From Symbiopectobacterium purcellii_A (GTDB lineage Bacteria > Pseudomonadota > Gammaproteobacteria > Enterobacterales > Enterobacteriaceae), in the NCBI RefSeq assembly GCF_052050035.1, contig NZ_CP189882.1:1302001-1366000 (forward strand): DNA of 64,000 nt, read 5' to 3'. Each line of letters begins with the position of its first letter. The first letter of the stretch is position 1. This document shows, one piece after another, positions 44,232 to 53,088 of this stretch. Below the pieces are notes generated by a model. That model saw only the letters and a program-made list of their open reading frames with translations. It was not told the DNA's origin and did no database searches. Made by a program: the position numbers and the translations under genes.

Positions 44232-44337
44232 ATATACTCAACGTACTTCAAGATGCATCTGCATATTCAGCAGAAGGCAGGTGAAGTAAGCCTGTCTGGT
44301 GGCCTTGCCGAGCATATCAGAAGTACGTTGAGTATAT
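44232..44337. repeat. MITE-C, 106 bp
   Basis: Perfect 18-bp terminal inverted repeats, ATATACTCAACGTACTTC and its complement. The core is GC-richer. It lies upstream of the TadG-like gene. A half copy is at 5590-5617. Confidence 0.7.
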
Positions 44338-44386
44338 TGGTGTAACGAATCAACAGACAATCCGGTAATCAACTGAATATAGGCTT

Positions 44387-44536
44387 TGCTGAATAAATCG
44401 AACTTTTAGGTGACTGGCGGATCTGATCACTAGGCTGTGTCCCTTAATTGAGAGTGTAAAAAGATCTGTGTAAATGGCATTTTGAGGAAAACCTTCAGAG
44501 GACAAAAAATGCCTATCAGCAACGAACTTATTGAAC
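44387..44536 (+). mobile_element. Chain of IS termini: IS903-like, IS427-type IS5, IS256
   Basis: GGCTTTGCTGAATAAATCGA is an IS903-type end (44384-44435). GGCTGTGTCCCTTAATT (44433-44449) is the end of the IS427-type element seen at 51911. From about 44450 GAGAGTGTAAAAAGATCTGT is an IS256 end, with the start of its transposase (MPISNELIE). The IS256 part is cut by an IS91 end at 44537. Confidence 0.75.
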
Positions 44537-45202
44537 GCCTAGGAATTTCAAACTTTTTGGGGCCCCTGATTTCGGGGGCTGGCAACGATGAAAACCGGCT
44601 TTTTTATCGTGAATGCCTCTGTGTTTGGGTGATTTTTGAACACATTGCGCGTTTTTTGATTACATCGCCGAATTCCAGGCAGAGTTTCCCCGCATTATCC
44701 AACGTAACGCATTCGCGCTATCTCCCCGGCGTTCGCGATTCGCTTCTCCATGGCCGTTGCCGGCAGCGCCCGGCTGAACGCCATTTTTGCCCCGCACAGC
44801 AGGCAGGCAAACGGGTCTGTATTCAGTAATCCCTGACTCAGCGTTGTGTATGTCACTGGCGCTGCTTTTTTCACATTATCCTGCCCCAGGGCTTTTCTCA
44901 CCAGAGGCAACAGTTTTCCCACTACGCGGTTAGCCAGAAAACCAAAGTAACGCACCATCCGGAAATGCTTCTCCGGTATATGGGCTTTGTTGAATAATTT
45001 AACCGTTTGATTTACATCTTCTTTAGTTAGAATGCATTTACAGAGAATGTATTTTGTTAGAACGACAAATCAAATAGTTAGCACAATAAAAAGCATTCCG
45101 AGAGGAAAAATTAGTCGTTGAAATTTTATAATGCTTATATAAATCAGTATCTTAAATTATTCAACAAAGCCCGGTATATGCTTTATCAGCCGCAGTATCA
45201 GC
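44537..45202 (+). mobile_element. IS91 3' end fragment interrupted by MITE-A
   Basis: IS91 terminus and about 90 C-terminal codons of the transposase, split by MITE-A copy 7 (44983-45171) and ended by an IS30 terminus at 45203. Confidence 0.85.
44983..45171 (+). repeat. MITE-A copy 7, 189 bp
   Basis: Perfect 9-bp duplication CGGTATATG. Confidence 0.92.
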
Positions 45203-45740
45203 GCCCCATTCACAGTCGAAACGCAACAAAACGGTAGGGCATTATGCCGCCTGTAAGTGCGTTAAAAATACCTCATTTGGAGAACGATAACCCAGCGATT
45301 TTCTGCCCCTTGTATTGAGTATGTGTTCGAGTTCGGCAATCTTACGATGACTGACCTGACTGAAGTCTGTTCCCTTTGTGTAAAAACGTCGTATCAGCCC
45401 GTTGGTGTGCTCATTCAAGCCCCTCTCCCAGGAATGATAAGGATGGGCAAAGTAGACCTGCGCCCCTGTGATTTGAGTAATTTGCTCGTGCAGAGCGAAT
45501 TCAGGGCCGTTATCAGCTGTTAGGGTCTTAAACTTGCAAAAGGTATTAGCTTCAATGTCCCTGAAAGCAGCAACCACAGTCTCCGCACGCTTATTAGGCA
45601 GTTTGCGAATGATGACGGTTTTCAATGCGTTATCTACGATGGTTAACAAGAATGACTTCTGGTCTTTGCCAAAAATAGTGTCAATTTCGAAGTGGCCAGG
45701 CTCCTGTTTAAGCTCGGCTTGAGCTGGGCGATACTCAATA
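45203..45740 (-). pseudogene. IS30 copy 3, half element
   Basis: End GCCCCATTCACAGTCGAAAC and the C-terminal half of the transposase (YRPAQAELKQEPGHFEIDTI to VFLTHLQAA). The sequence is closer to the copy at 47598 than to the other two. The other half is absent; the frame runs into IS630 copy 5 at TA. Confidence 0.85.
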
Positions 45741-46620
45741 TAGCCAAGCGACTTAATTTTGATTACACCATATGGACTGAGAACAAACTCTCTGTATCGC
45801 AACCCATCTCTCTTTTTTTGCTTTTTGCTTGTGCCCATTTATGCTCAATTGGGTTAAGATCTGGCGAATATGTAGGCAAATACTCCACCATATACCCTGC
45901 ATCGATGATGACTTGTTGAATATTATGTTTTTTGTGAAAAGTGGCATTGTCCATCATGATTACACTGTTTTTAGGGAGTACTGGGATAAGGACTTGTGTG
46001 ACCCAGGCATAGAAAACATCGCTGTTAATATTGATATCAAATAATCCGATAGCAAACAGCGTTGTGCCTAATAAAGCGCCGATAACATTTGTTCTTCCCC
46101 TAGCTCCCCAGTTCTTCAGGCCAAAACACCGTTGACCTTTTGGGGAATAGCCGTGAGTCCGTGGGGTATCGTGTGAAAAACCACTTTCATCAATAAAAAC
46201 AATAGGTTTACCTTCTTTTTCATACTGTTGTTTTTTTTGTTGAAATCCCTGCCGGGCGTTTTCGTCGGCTTTCGGATGACGTAGAGTTTTTTTTATAGGT
46301 CAATCCCAGCTTTTTAAGCGCTTGCCAAATGGCCTTCTGACAAACGCCAAAACGCTCTGCACGTTCTTTTTGGTAAGCATCTGGATATTGTTCAACATCT
46401 TTTATCAACTCGGATTTATCGATCTTGCGCTGACGCGTGGTCGATGCTTTTGACTCTATTTGATTAATCCAACGCGATACAGAGGCAGGGCCAATCCGAA
46501 ATTGCTTCGCTGTTTCTCGGATACTCAACCCTTCGTTTTTCCGTGTAGATATCACTTTACGTCTAAAATCAATTGAATAGCTCATTTAAATAATGTAATC
46601 AAAATTAAGTCGTTTAGCTA
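45741..46620 (-). mobile_element. IS630 copy 5, 880 bp, complete
   Basis: Both ends present, 880 bp, TA on both sides. The left flank is IS30 and the right flank an unrelated gene remnant. orfA 46220-46585; the DDE part follows in the other frame to about 45763. Confidence 0.9.
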
Positions 46621-46622
46621 TA

Positions 46623-46692
46623 CCACCATGCTGGTGGATGCCAGCCTACAATACAGCCGCGATTTGGCCGTGCGTTCGGAGCGAATGGGGTA
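46623..46692 (+). pseudogene. Unrecognised gene, C-terminal remnant
   Basis: The end of a frame, TMLVDASLQYSRDLAVRSER MG and stop at 46690-46692, followed by a strong terminator. The upstream part has been replaced by IS630 copy 5. I do not recognise the family. Confidence 0.4.
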
Positions 46693-46725
46693 ATAGTTCG
46701 GGTAAAAGCTGCATGATGTGCTAAC

Positions 46726-46753
46726 AAGACGGGTTATTTACCCGTCTTTTTTT
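46726..46753 (+). terminator. Rho-independent terminator
   Basis: AAGACGGGT, TATT loop, ACCCGTCTT, then T-run; downstream of the truncated gene ending at 46692. Confidence 0.88.
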
Positions 46754-46909
46754 ACGATCGTCGCCGATACTGCGCTGGTATGCTATACCTAATGGCCGTA
46801 ACGTTGTGGCATACCCTTAAGTAAAAAAAAGTAAAAGGGTCGCGTTAAGGAGTGCGGGTATTTACAATCGTTACGCTTTCTTGTAGCCCCCGATCAAAAA
46901 GGAATTCTC

Positions 46910-47500
46910 ATGTTCAAACGTACTCTGGTTGCTGCGGCAGCCCTGGTTTCACTGACAATGTTTTCATCTTCGGTCATGGTGTCATCGGCGATCGCTGCCC
47001 CTGCCACCACCACGCGCGTTTTGCTAACCACGTCTGAAGGCAACATCGAGTTAGCGCTGGATAACCAGAAAGCGCCGGTGTCAGTGAAAAATTTCGTTGA
47101 GTACGTGAATAGTGGCTTCTACAACGGCACCACCTTTCACCGCGTGATCCCTGGTTTTATGGTTCAGGGCGGCGGCTTTGTGGATGAGATGAAGCAAAAA
47201 GCCACTAACCCACCGATCAAGAACGAAGCAGACAACGGTTTGCGCAACGTGCGTGGCACTATCGCCATGGCGCGCACCGCTGAAAAAGACAGTGCCACCA
47301 GTCAGTTCTTTATTAATGTTGCAGATAATGCTTTCCTCGATCACGGTCAGCGCGATTTTGGCTATGCGGTGTTTGGTAAAGTGGTGAAAGGGATGGATGT
47401 TGCAGACAAAATCTCTCAAGTGCAAACCAGCAACGTTGGCCCTTACCAGAATGTGCCAAGCAAACCGATCGTGATTAAATCGGCTAAAGTGCTGCCATAA
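46910..47500 (+). CDS. ppiA: Periplasmic peptidyl-prolyl isomerase A
   Basis: Periplasmic cyclophilin that isomerises proline bonds during folding of secreted proteins. A signal peptide of about 30 residues (MFKRTLVAAAALVSLTMFSS to AIAA) is followed by the cyclophilin domain: VLLTTSEGNIELALDNQKAP, the active-site FHRVIPGFMVQGGGF and DSATSQFFINVADNAFLDH. 196 residues against 190 in E. coli; the difference is in the signal region. The promoter stretch 46753-46909 includes a GTATGC/GCATAC inverted repeat. A hairpin terminator follows the stop. pabA is nearby as in E. coli, but fic and yhfG are absent between them. Confidence 0.95.
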   Translation: MFKRTLVAAAALVSLTMFSSSVMVSSAIAAPATTTRVLLTTSEGNIELALDNQKAPVSVKNFVEYVNSGFYNGTTFHRVIPGFMVQGGGFVDEMKQKATNPPIKNEADNGLRNVRGTIAMARTAEKDSATSQFFINVADNAFLDHGQRDFGYAVFGKVVKGMDVADKISQVQTSNVGPYQNVPSKPIVIKSAKVLP

Positions 47501-47530
47501 ACGTTGTTGAGAATTTCTGGGATTGCTTTC

Positions 47531-47551
47531 AAGGCCACATTGTGTGGCCTT
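47531..47551 (+). terminator. Hairpin terminator of ppiA
   Basis: AAGGCCACA, 3-base loop, TGTGGCCTT, 30 bases after the stop. IS30 entered eight bases further on. Confidence 0.75.
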
Positions 47552-47558
47552 GATGGTT

Positions 47559-48661
47559 GCCCCATTCCCACTCGAAACGCAACAAAACGGTAGAGGCTTA
47601 TGACACCAGTAAGTGCGTTAAAAATACCTCATTGGGGGAACGATAGCCCAGCGATTTTCTGCCCCTTGTATTGAGTATGTGTTCGAGTTCGGCAATCTTA
47701 CGATGACTGACCTGACTGAAGTCTGTTCCCTTTGGGTAAAAACGTCGTATCAGCCCGTTGGTGTGCTCATTCAAGCCCCTCTCCCAGGAATGATAAGGAT
47801 GGGCAAAGTAGACCTGCGCCCCTGTGATTTGAGTAATTTGCTCGTGCAGAGCGAATTCAGGGCCGTTATCAGCTGTTAGGGTCTTAAACTTGCAAAAGGT
47901 ATTAGCTTCAATGTCCCTGAAAGCAGCAACCACAGTCTCCGCACGCTTATTAGGCAGTTTGCGAATGATGACGGTTTTCAATGCTTTATCTACGATGGTT
48001 AACAAGAATGACTTCTGGTCTTTGCCAAAAATAGTGTCAATTTCGAAGTGGCCAGGCTCCTGTTTAAGCTCGGCTTGAGCTGGGCGATACTCAATACCAA
48101 CACGGTTGGGAATAGGGCCTGATTTGAGGTTTTCGGCATTGTACCTGTAACGTTTTCCCCGATGAGGAAGTTGCTGATATAGCTCCCCGCCAGCCTGTCT
48201 CTCCTGCAGGATATAGCGATAGAGCGTATTCTTGCTGACAGATATACCGAATTCCAGGTGCAAACGGCCACTGATGATTTCAGGTGAAGAGTGAGTGGAA
48301 AGCGCCTGCCTGATGAAGTTCTGAATGTGTGGCTCCAACGGGTAAAAAGCATTGTTTGGCAGAGGCTTATGACGGCGTTCCCGGGCCAGAGTGTCCGCCC
48401 TTCTACAGCAGTAGACACCATTGAAAGTAGGGTCGATATTGCGTCTGAGTTCCCTGCTGATGGTCGAGCGAGGCAGAGCAAGCTCTCTGGCGATGGTAGC
48501 TTGGTTGACACCTTCACCACGCCGCTTTTCGATGTAGAACCGTTCTTTCTGAGTCAGAGGTTTTCCCTGCATGCAACAGGCTCTCCAGTATGGCCAGAAC
48601 GGTGATTTTATCCGACTCTGGCAAGTGGGTCACTTTGTTGCGTTTCGAGTGGGAATGGGGC
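47559..48661 (-). mobile_element. IS30 copy 4, 1103 bp, complete
   Basis: Ends GCCCCATTCCCACTCGAAAC on both sides; duplication GTT. A sequence variant distinct from copies 1 and 2 but the same length. Confidence 0.9.
47598..48572 (-). CDS. IS30 transposase variant, 324 aa
   Basis: Complete, starting MQGKPLTQKERFYIEKRRGE. Catalytic segments HFEIDTIFGKDQ, LTADNGPEFALHEQ and WERGLNEHTNGLIRRF are present. Many substitutions against the 17210 copy show that it entered the genome as a separate lineage. Confidence 0.92.
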   Translation of the reverse strand: MQGKPLTQKERFYIEKRRGEGVNQATIARELALPRSTISRELRRNIDPTFNGVYCCRRADTLARERRHKPLPNNAFYPLEPHIQNFIRQALSTHSSPEIISGRLHLEFGISVSKNTLYRYILQERQAGGELYQQLPHRGKRYRYNAENLKSGPIPNRVGIEYRPAQAELKQEPGHFEIDTIFGKDQKSFLLTIVDKALKTVIIRKLPNKRAETVVAAFRDIEANTFCKFKTLTADNGPEFALHEQITQITGAQVYFAHPYHSWERGLNEHTNGLIRRFYPKGTDFSQVSHRKIAELEHILNTRGRKSLGYRSPNEVFLTHLLVS

Positions 48662-48743
48662 GTTTCCGGTAAGTTATATGGAATCGTAGTCATGTGGTGC
48701 TATGGTTGATTATTATTTATTTGGCTAATTATTATGATACTTA

Positions 48744-49610
48744 GAATCTATCCCAATAGGATTTTATTCCAGACAATGATGCCGCAGGTAAAATGCAGCA
48801 TCGCCTCATAATTTTCGACTTTCTTCTCCCAGCGAGTCAGAACCCGACGAAAGCGATTCATCCAGCTGTGCGTTCTCTCCACTACCCAGCGGTGAGCTTT
48901 AAAATCCGTGTTTTTGATGGCTTCCGACTCCTCTTTCCTTGACTGGATATGAGGTTCGTAACGACGACTTTTCAGACAGGCCTCCAGCCATCCGGCTTCA
49001 TAGCCTTTGTCCAGACAGAGGCGGAGCTTTCTGCCGCGTCTGCCCGTCTGAAGGGCGTCGAGAGTATCAGCAACCAGCTTTATGTCGTGGGTATTTGCCC
49101 CTGAGACAACCAGAGAGAGGGGAAGCCCGTTCGCATCGGTCATCAGGCTACGCTTTACACCCTGTTTCCCCCGGTCTGTGGGATTCCGTCCTGTTTTTTT
49201 GAGCCTGCCAGCGGTGACTTCGTCATACAACCATCCATCGACAGCCATGACCAGTCGATAGCATCCAGCTGCTCGCAGGCCAGCAACCCGTTCTGCCAGA
49301 ACCGTTCAAAAACTCCTGCATCCCGCCACTCCTGGAAGCGGCGGTGAGCGGAGCTTGACGAGCATATCCCGGTGGCATTCAGGGCATTCCACTGGCAACC
49401 CGTTCTGAGCACAAAGAGAATGGCGTTCATTGCGGCACGATTATCAACCCGCCTGCGATGCGTACCCAGCGGATGGTGGGTTTTGTGCTCCGGGAGCAAC
49501 GGAACCATTTTCCCCCAGAGTTCATCGCTGATCTGCCACTTATTGCTTGCCATACTTCCCTCAGAAATTGCCATTACTTATTAACTGACAATTCCTTTTG
49601 GGATAGGTTC
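48744..49610 (-). mobile_element. IS5 family element (IS1031-like), 867 bp
   Basis: Ends GAATCTATCCCAATAGGA and the complement of GAACCTATCCCAAAAGGA; 3-bp duplication TTA, as in the IS1031 group (TNA). Two overlapping frames. Confidence 0.88.
48748..49553 (-). CDS. IS1031-type transposase in two frames
   Basis: First frame (to ATG 49551-49553, MASNKWQISDELWGKMVPLL, then RTGCQWNALNATGICSSSSA HRRFQEW) is the N-terminal DUF4096-type part. The second (48748-49248, MAVDGWLYDEVTAGRLKKTG and LCLDKGYEAGWLEACLKSR to the end) holds the DDE part with ERTHSWMNRFRRVLTRWEK. The overlap at about 49155-49248 contains homopolymers for frameshifting, the usual expression mode of this group. Confidence 0.82.
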
Positions 49611-49847
49611 TTACTCCGCCTTCGACGTTAACTTCATTGGTGGTGGTGGCGAGACGGAAAATCCGGCGCCGTGGTCTCCGAATAACGTGTTTTATCCTGT
49701 GGACGTTTATGTTTCGCACAAGGGGGGGGTTATCGCTGCCGGAGCGCGCATACATCCAATAGCGGCTGGGCACCAGGAGTTGCCTTTACCCTTTGGGTTT
49801 ATGTCAGGCCGATGGTTTAGATCATCGTATTTCACACCACACTTGCA

Positions 49848-49876
49848 AACCGGGCACTGAGGTGTCCGGTTTTTTG
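49848..49876 (+). terminator. Rho-independent terminator upstream of pabA
   Basis: AACCGGGCAC, TGAG loop, GTGTCCGGTT, then TTTT. It closes the unrecognised gene before pabA. Confidence 0.85.
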
Positions 49877-49981
49877 TTAATTGCATAATATATTGAAAAA
49901 TAATAATAAAAAGTTATTCATTGCCTAATCACCTACAAGCACAGTAGCCTACAGCATCTCTTTTTCGCGTAAACTTGCCCC

Positions 49982-50557
49982 ATGCTACTACTCATCGACA
50001 ACTACGACTCCTTCACCTACAACCTCTACCAGTACTTTTGTGAACTGGGCGCCGCAGTGTTGGTGAAACGCAACGACACCCTGACGCTGGCGGACATTGA
50101 AACGCTGGCTCCTACACATCTGGTGATCTCCCCCGGTCCTTGTACACCGGATGACGCGGGTATTTCTCTGGCGGCGATTCGCCATTTTGCAGGCAAACTG
50201 CCCATTCTGGGCGTGTGTCTCGGCCATCAGGCGATGGGGCAGGCATTTGGTGCGCGCGTAGTGCGGGCACGTCAGGTGATGCACGGCAAAACCTCCGTGA
50301 TCCAGCACACCGGGAGCGGCGTTTTTAGCGGGCTGGCGCTGCCTTTGACGGTGACGCGCTACCACTCTCTGGTGATCGACCCCACCTCTTTGCCCGCTGA
50401 TTTTGATGTTACGGCCTGGACGGAGCGTGACGGCGAGCGTGATGAAATCATGGGAATACGCCACCGTATCTTGCCGTTAGAAGGGGTGCAGTTTCACCCG
50501 GAGAGTATTCTGAGTGAGCAAGGGCATCAATTGTTGCAGAATTTCCTTAATACCTGA
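49982..50557 (+). CDS. pabA: Aminodeoxychorismate synthase glutaminase subunit
   Basis: Glutamine amidotransferase that supplies ammonia to PabB for p-aminobenzoate and folate synthesis. Class I triad: nucleophile Cys in ILGVCLGHQAMGQAFG and the His-Glu pair in VQFHPESILSEQG. MLLLIDNYDSFTYNLYQYFC is the canonical start. 191 residues, near the E. coli length (187). argD follows at 125 bases, as in E. coli, where fic-pabA-argD run together. Intact. Confidence 0.96.
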   Translation: MLLLIDNYDSFTYNLYQYFCELGAAVLVKRNDTLTLADIETLAPTHLVISPGPCTPDDAGISLAAIRHFAGKLPILGVCLGHQAMGQAFGARVVRARQVMHGKTSVIQHTGSGVFSGLALPLTVTRYHSLVIDPTSLPADFDVTAWTERDGERDEIMGIRHRILPLEGVQFHPESILSEQGHQLLQNFLNT

Positions 50558-50682
50558 GGTTATCAGCACCGGTTGCGATAAAACGGACTGTCATAACGCG
50601 CTATTTTATAACCTTGCGTATTGATTTTTTATGCATATTTTATGATTATATTTTCACCTTCAAGCGATATGGACGGAAGCAA

Positions 50683-51906
50683 ATGACAACAGATTCAAAG
50701 GCGGTAACCCGTGCGACGCATGACAAGGTGATTCTACCCGTATACGCACCGGCGCAATTTGTGCCTGTTAAAGGCAAGGGGAGTCGCGTATGGGATCAGC
50801 AAGCGCGCGAGTATATCGACTTTGCTGGTGGGATTGCGGTAACGGCATTAGGCCACTGCCACCCGGCTCTGGTGGCGGCGTTAAAGCAGCAGGGCGAAAC
50901 TCTGTGGCACACCAGCAATATCTTCACCAATGAGCCCGCGCTGCGTCTGGCCAGCAAATTGATCGACGCCACCTTTGCCGAGCGCGTGTTCTTTGTTAAC
51001 TCTGGAGCGGAAGCCAACGAAGCGGCTTTCAAACTAGCTCGTCACTATGCGATTAAGCGCCACAGCCCGTATAAAACCAAAATCATTGCGTTCTACAATG
51101 CGTTTCACGGTCGCACCTTGTTCACTGTGTCGGTCGGTGGCCAGGCGAAATACGCGGATGGCTTCGGACCAAAACCGGCCGATATCGTGCACGTGCCGTT
51201 CAACGATCTGGCCGCAGTAAAAGCGGTGATGGATGACCACACCTGTGCCGTGGTGCTGGAGCCGATTCAGGGGGAAGGTGGCATTACACCGGCCACGCCG
51301 GAATTCCTCAAAGGCGTGCGTGAACTGTGCGATCAGCATCACGCGCTGCTGGTGTTTGATGAAGTGCAAAGCGGCATGGGGCGTTCCGGCAAGCTGTTTA
51401 CCTACATGCACTATGGCGTGACGCCGGATATTCTCACCACGGCGAAAGCGTTGGGCGGCGGTTTCCCCATCAGCGCCATGCTGACCACTGAAGACGTCGC
51501 CTCTGTAATGACCGTCGGCGTACACGGTACTACCTACGGCGGTAACCCGCTGGCTTGTGCGGTGGCTGAAGCTGCATTGGACACCATCAATACCCCACAG
51601 GTGCTTTCCGGTGTACAAGCACGCCACGAGCGTTTCGTCTCGATTCTTCAGGCGATTAATGAAGAGCACGGTATTTTTGAACAGATTCGCGGTATGGGCC
51701 TGCTGATGGGCGCCGAACTGAAGCCGAAATGGCACGGTCAGGCGGGTAAGTTCCTTGCCGCAGCCGCAGAGCAAGGCGTGATGGTGCTGGTCGCCGGGCC
51801 TAACGTGGTGCGTTTTGTGCCGTCGCTGGTGATTGATCTGGAAGATATCGATCAGGGCATGGCGCGGTTCGCGCGGGCGGTCGAAGCGGTGGTGAAAGCG
51901 GAGTAG
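50683..51906 (+). CDS. argD: Acetylornithine/succinyldiaminopimelate aminotransferase
   Basis: PLP-dependent class III aminotransferase for arginine and lysine synthesis. I start at ATG 50683 (MTTDSKAVTRATHDKVILPV), 407 residues against 406 in E. coli; an in-frame ATT-rich extension to 50614 is non-coding in character. PLP-binding residues: SGAEANEAAFKLAR, FHGRTLF, LVFDEVQSGMGRSGKLF and the Schiff-base lysine in LTTAKALGGGFPISAM. A TATGCATATTTTATGAT stretch at 50630-50646 may be an ArgR box. An IS5 element lies seven bases after the stop. Confidence 0.96.
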   Translation: MTTDSKAVTRATHDKVILPVYAPAQFVPVKGKGSRVWDQQAREYIDFAGGIAVTALGHCHPALVAALKQQGETLWHTSNIFTNEPALRLASKLIDATFAERVFFVNSGAEANEAAFKLARHYAIKRHSPYKTKIIAFYNAFHGRTLFTVSVGGQAKYADGFGPKPADIVHVPFNDLAAVKAVMDDHTCAVVLEPIQGEGGITPATPEFLKGVRELCDQHHALLVFDEVQSGMGRSGKLFTYMHYGVTPDILTTAKALGGGFPISAMLTTEDVASVMTVGVHGTTYGGNPLACAVAEAALDTINTPQVLSGVQARHERFVSILQAINEEHGIFEQIRGMGLLMGAELKPKWHGQAGKFLAAAAEQGVMVLVAGPNVVRFVPSLVIDLEDIDQGMARFARAVEAVVKAE

Positions 51907-51921
51907 CCTAGGCTGTGTACC

Positions 51922-52964
51922 TTAATTACGTAACCGGGCGTAAAACAAGCGGATGCAGCCCAGTTTCACCATTGCTAGATAGTTTCTTGCCGTTTTTTCA
52001 TAACGTGTGGCAATCCGTCTATATTCCTTTAAACGGCCAAAACATCTTTCTACAACGTTGCGACGGCGATAAGCATCACGATAAAGTTGTGAGCGTCCAT
52101 CTGAAGCCAGTTTTTCATTTGATTTTCGGGGAATAACCGCTCTTATCCCTTTTCTTTTCAACTCGTTACGGAGTGCATTGCCAGAGTAGGCTTTGTCAGC
52201 CAGTACCGCATGACCACGACGCTTCATGCTACCGTTCTGCCGTTGCACGCCAATGCCGTCCAGGAGTCGTAACGCGAACAGGCTTTCGTGAGCCTGCCCA
52301 GCACTCAGTACGATATTTAGCGGGATGCCGCTTCCGTCAGTCGCCATGTGGATTTTGGTGCCATAACCACCTCGTGAGCGACCCAGGCTGTTATCGTTGG
52401 TAATATCGGGGGCTTTGTTGAATAACTTAAGATACTGATTTATATAAGCATTATAAAATTTCAACGACTAATTTTTCCTCTCGGAATGCTTTTTATTGTG
52501 CTAACTATTTGATTTGTCGTTCTAACAAAATACATTCTCTGTAAATGCATTCTAACTAAAGAAGATGTAAATCAAACGGTTAAATTATTCAACAAAGCCA
52601 ATATCGGGATGTTTTTTTGAGCGCCAGCCGCACATTTGAGCGCACGGATATTGCTGCCATCCAGCGCAGTGGCTGACCAGTCAACAAGTCCATGAGCATC
52701 AAGAAATGAAAGTAACCTATTAAAAATAATGTTAATAATTCCAGACTTTGACCATCTATTGAAACGGTTATAAGCGGTTTTCCATGGGCCGTAACGTTCA
52801 GGTAAATCACGCCATGGGGCACCTGAACACAGTATCCAGAACATGCCGTTGACGATTTTGCGATGTTCTGCCCATGGCCGGCCTGCCTGCGGAGATGTCA
52901 AAACGGTTGGTAACAAGGGCTCAATGATTGCCCATGCTTCATCAGAAAGATCGTAGCGAGCCAT
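51922..52964 (-). pseudogene. IS427-type transposase split by MITE-A
   Basis: N-terminal part (52609-52964: MARYDLSDEAWAIIEPLLPT, then CSGAPWRDLPERYGPWKTAY) and C-terminal part (51922-52401: GRSRGGYGTKIHMATDGSGI to GCIRLFYARLRN) with GHAVLADKAYSGNALR and ERCFGRLKEYRRIATRYEK. MITE-A copy 8 lies between them at PDITN. Its own TTG-started frame is fused in phase with the C-terminal part. Confidence 0.85.
52411..52599 (-). repeat. MITE-A copy 8, 189 bp
   Basis: Perfect 9-bp duplication AATATCGGG. Confidence 0.92.
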
Positions 52965-53033
52965 AATCCAAAGTGTCTTAGAAACAGATGGATACTATAG
53001 CTCAAGCAATTAAGGGACACAGCCTAGACTTAT

Positions 53034-53068
53034 CAAAAGCACGCTGCGCAGTGCACAACGTGCTTTTG
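53034..53068 (-). terminator. Terminator hairpin of crp
   Basis: CAAAAGCACG and CGTGCTTTTG with a 15-base loop, 20-55 bases after the crp stop. On the minus strand the second arm ends in CTTTTG. Confidence 0.7.
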
Positions 53069-53088
53069 TCTCAACGGCGCTGAGGGTA

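Larger units (their letters stand above)
48662..49860 (+). pseudogene. Unrecognised frame interrupted by IS1031-like element
   Basis: With the IS and one TTA removed, a plus-strand frame reads LANYYDTYSAFDVNFIGGGG then ETENPAPWSPNNVFYPVDVY and VSHKGGVIAAGARIHPIAAG, ending at the TGA at 49858-49860, inside a good terminator hairpin. A start is uncertain (GTG near 48694). I cannot name a family. The composition, with Gly, Pro and aromatic residues, suggests an extracellular or phage-tail-like protein, but that is a guess. Confidence 0.35.
51911..53024 (-). mobile_element. IS5 family element (IS427 group), copy 1, with MITE-A
   Basis: Ends GGCTGTGTACCTTAATT and the complement of GGCTGTGTCCCTTAATT; TA duplication. 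916 bp without MITE-A copy 8. It lies between argD and crp without harming either; the crp terminator is outside it. Confidence 0.9.

Noticed and set aside
51034..51774. A 246-codon open frame opposite argD
   Set aside because: Shadow of a conserved gene; composition typical of reverse-strand translation.
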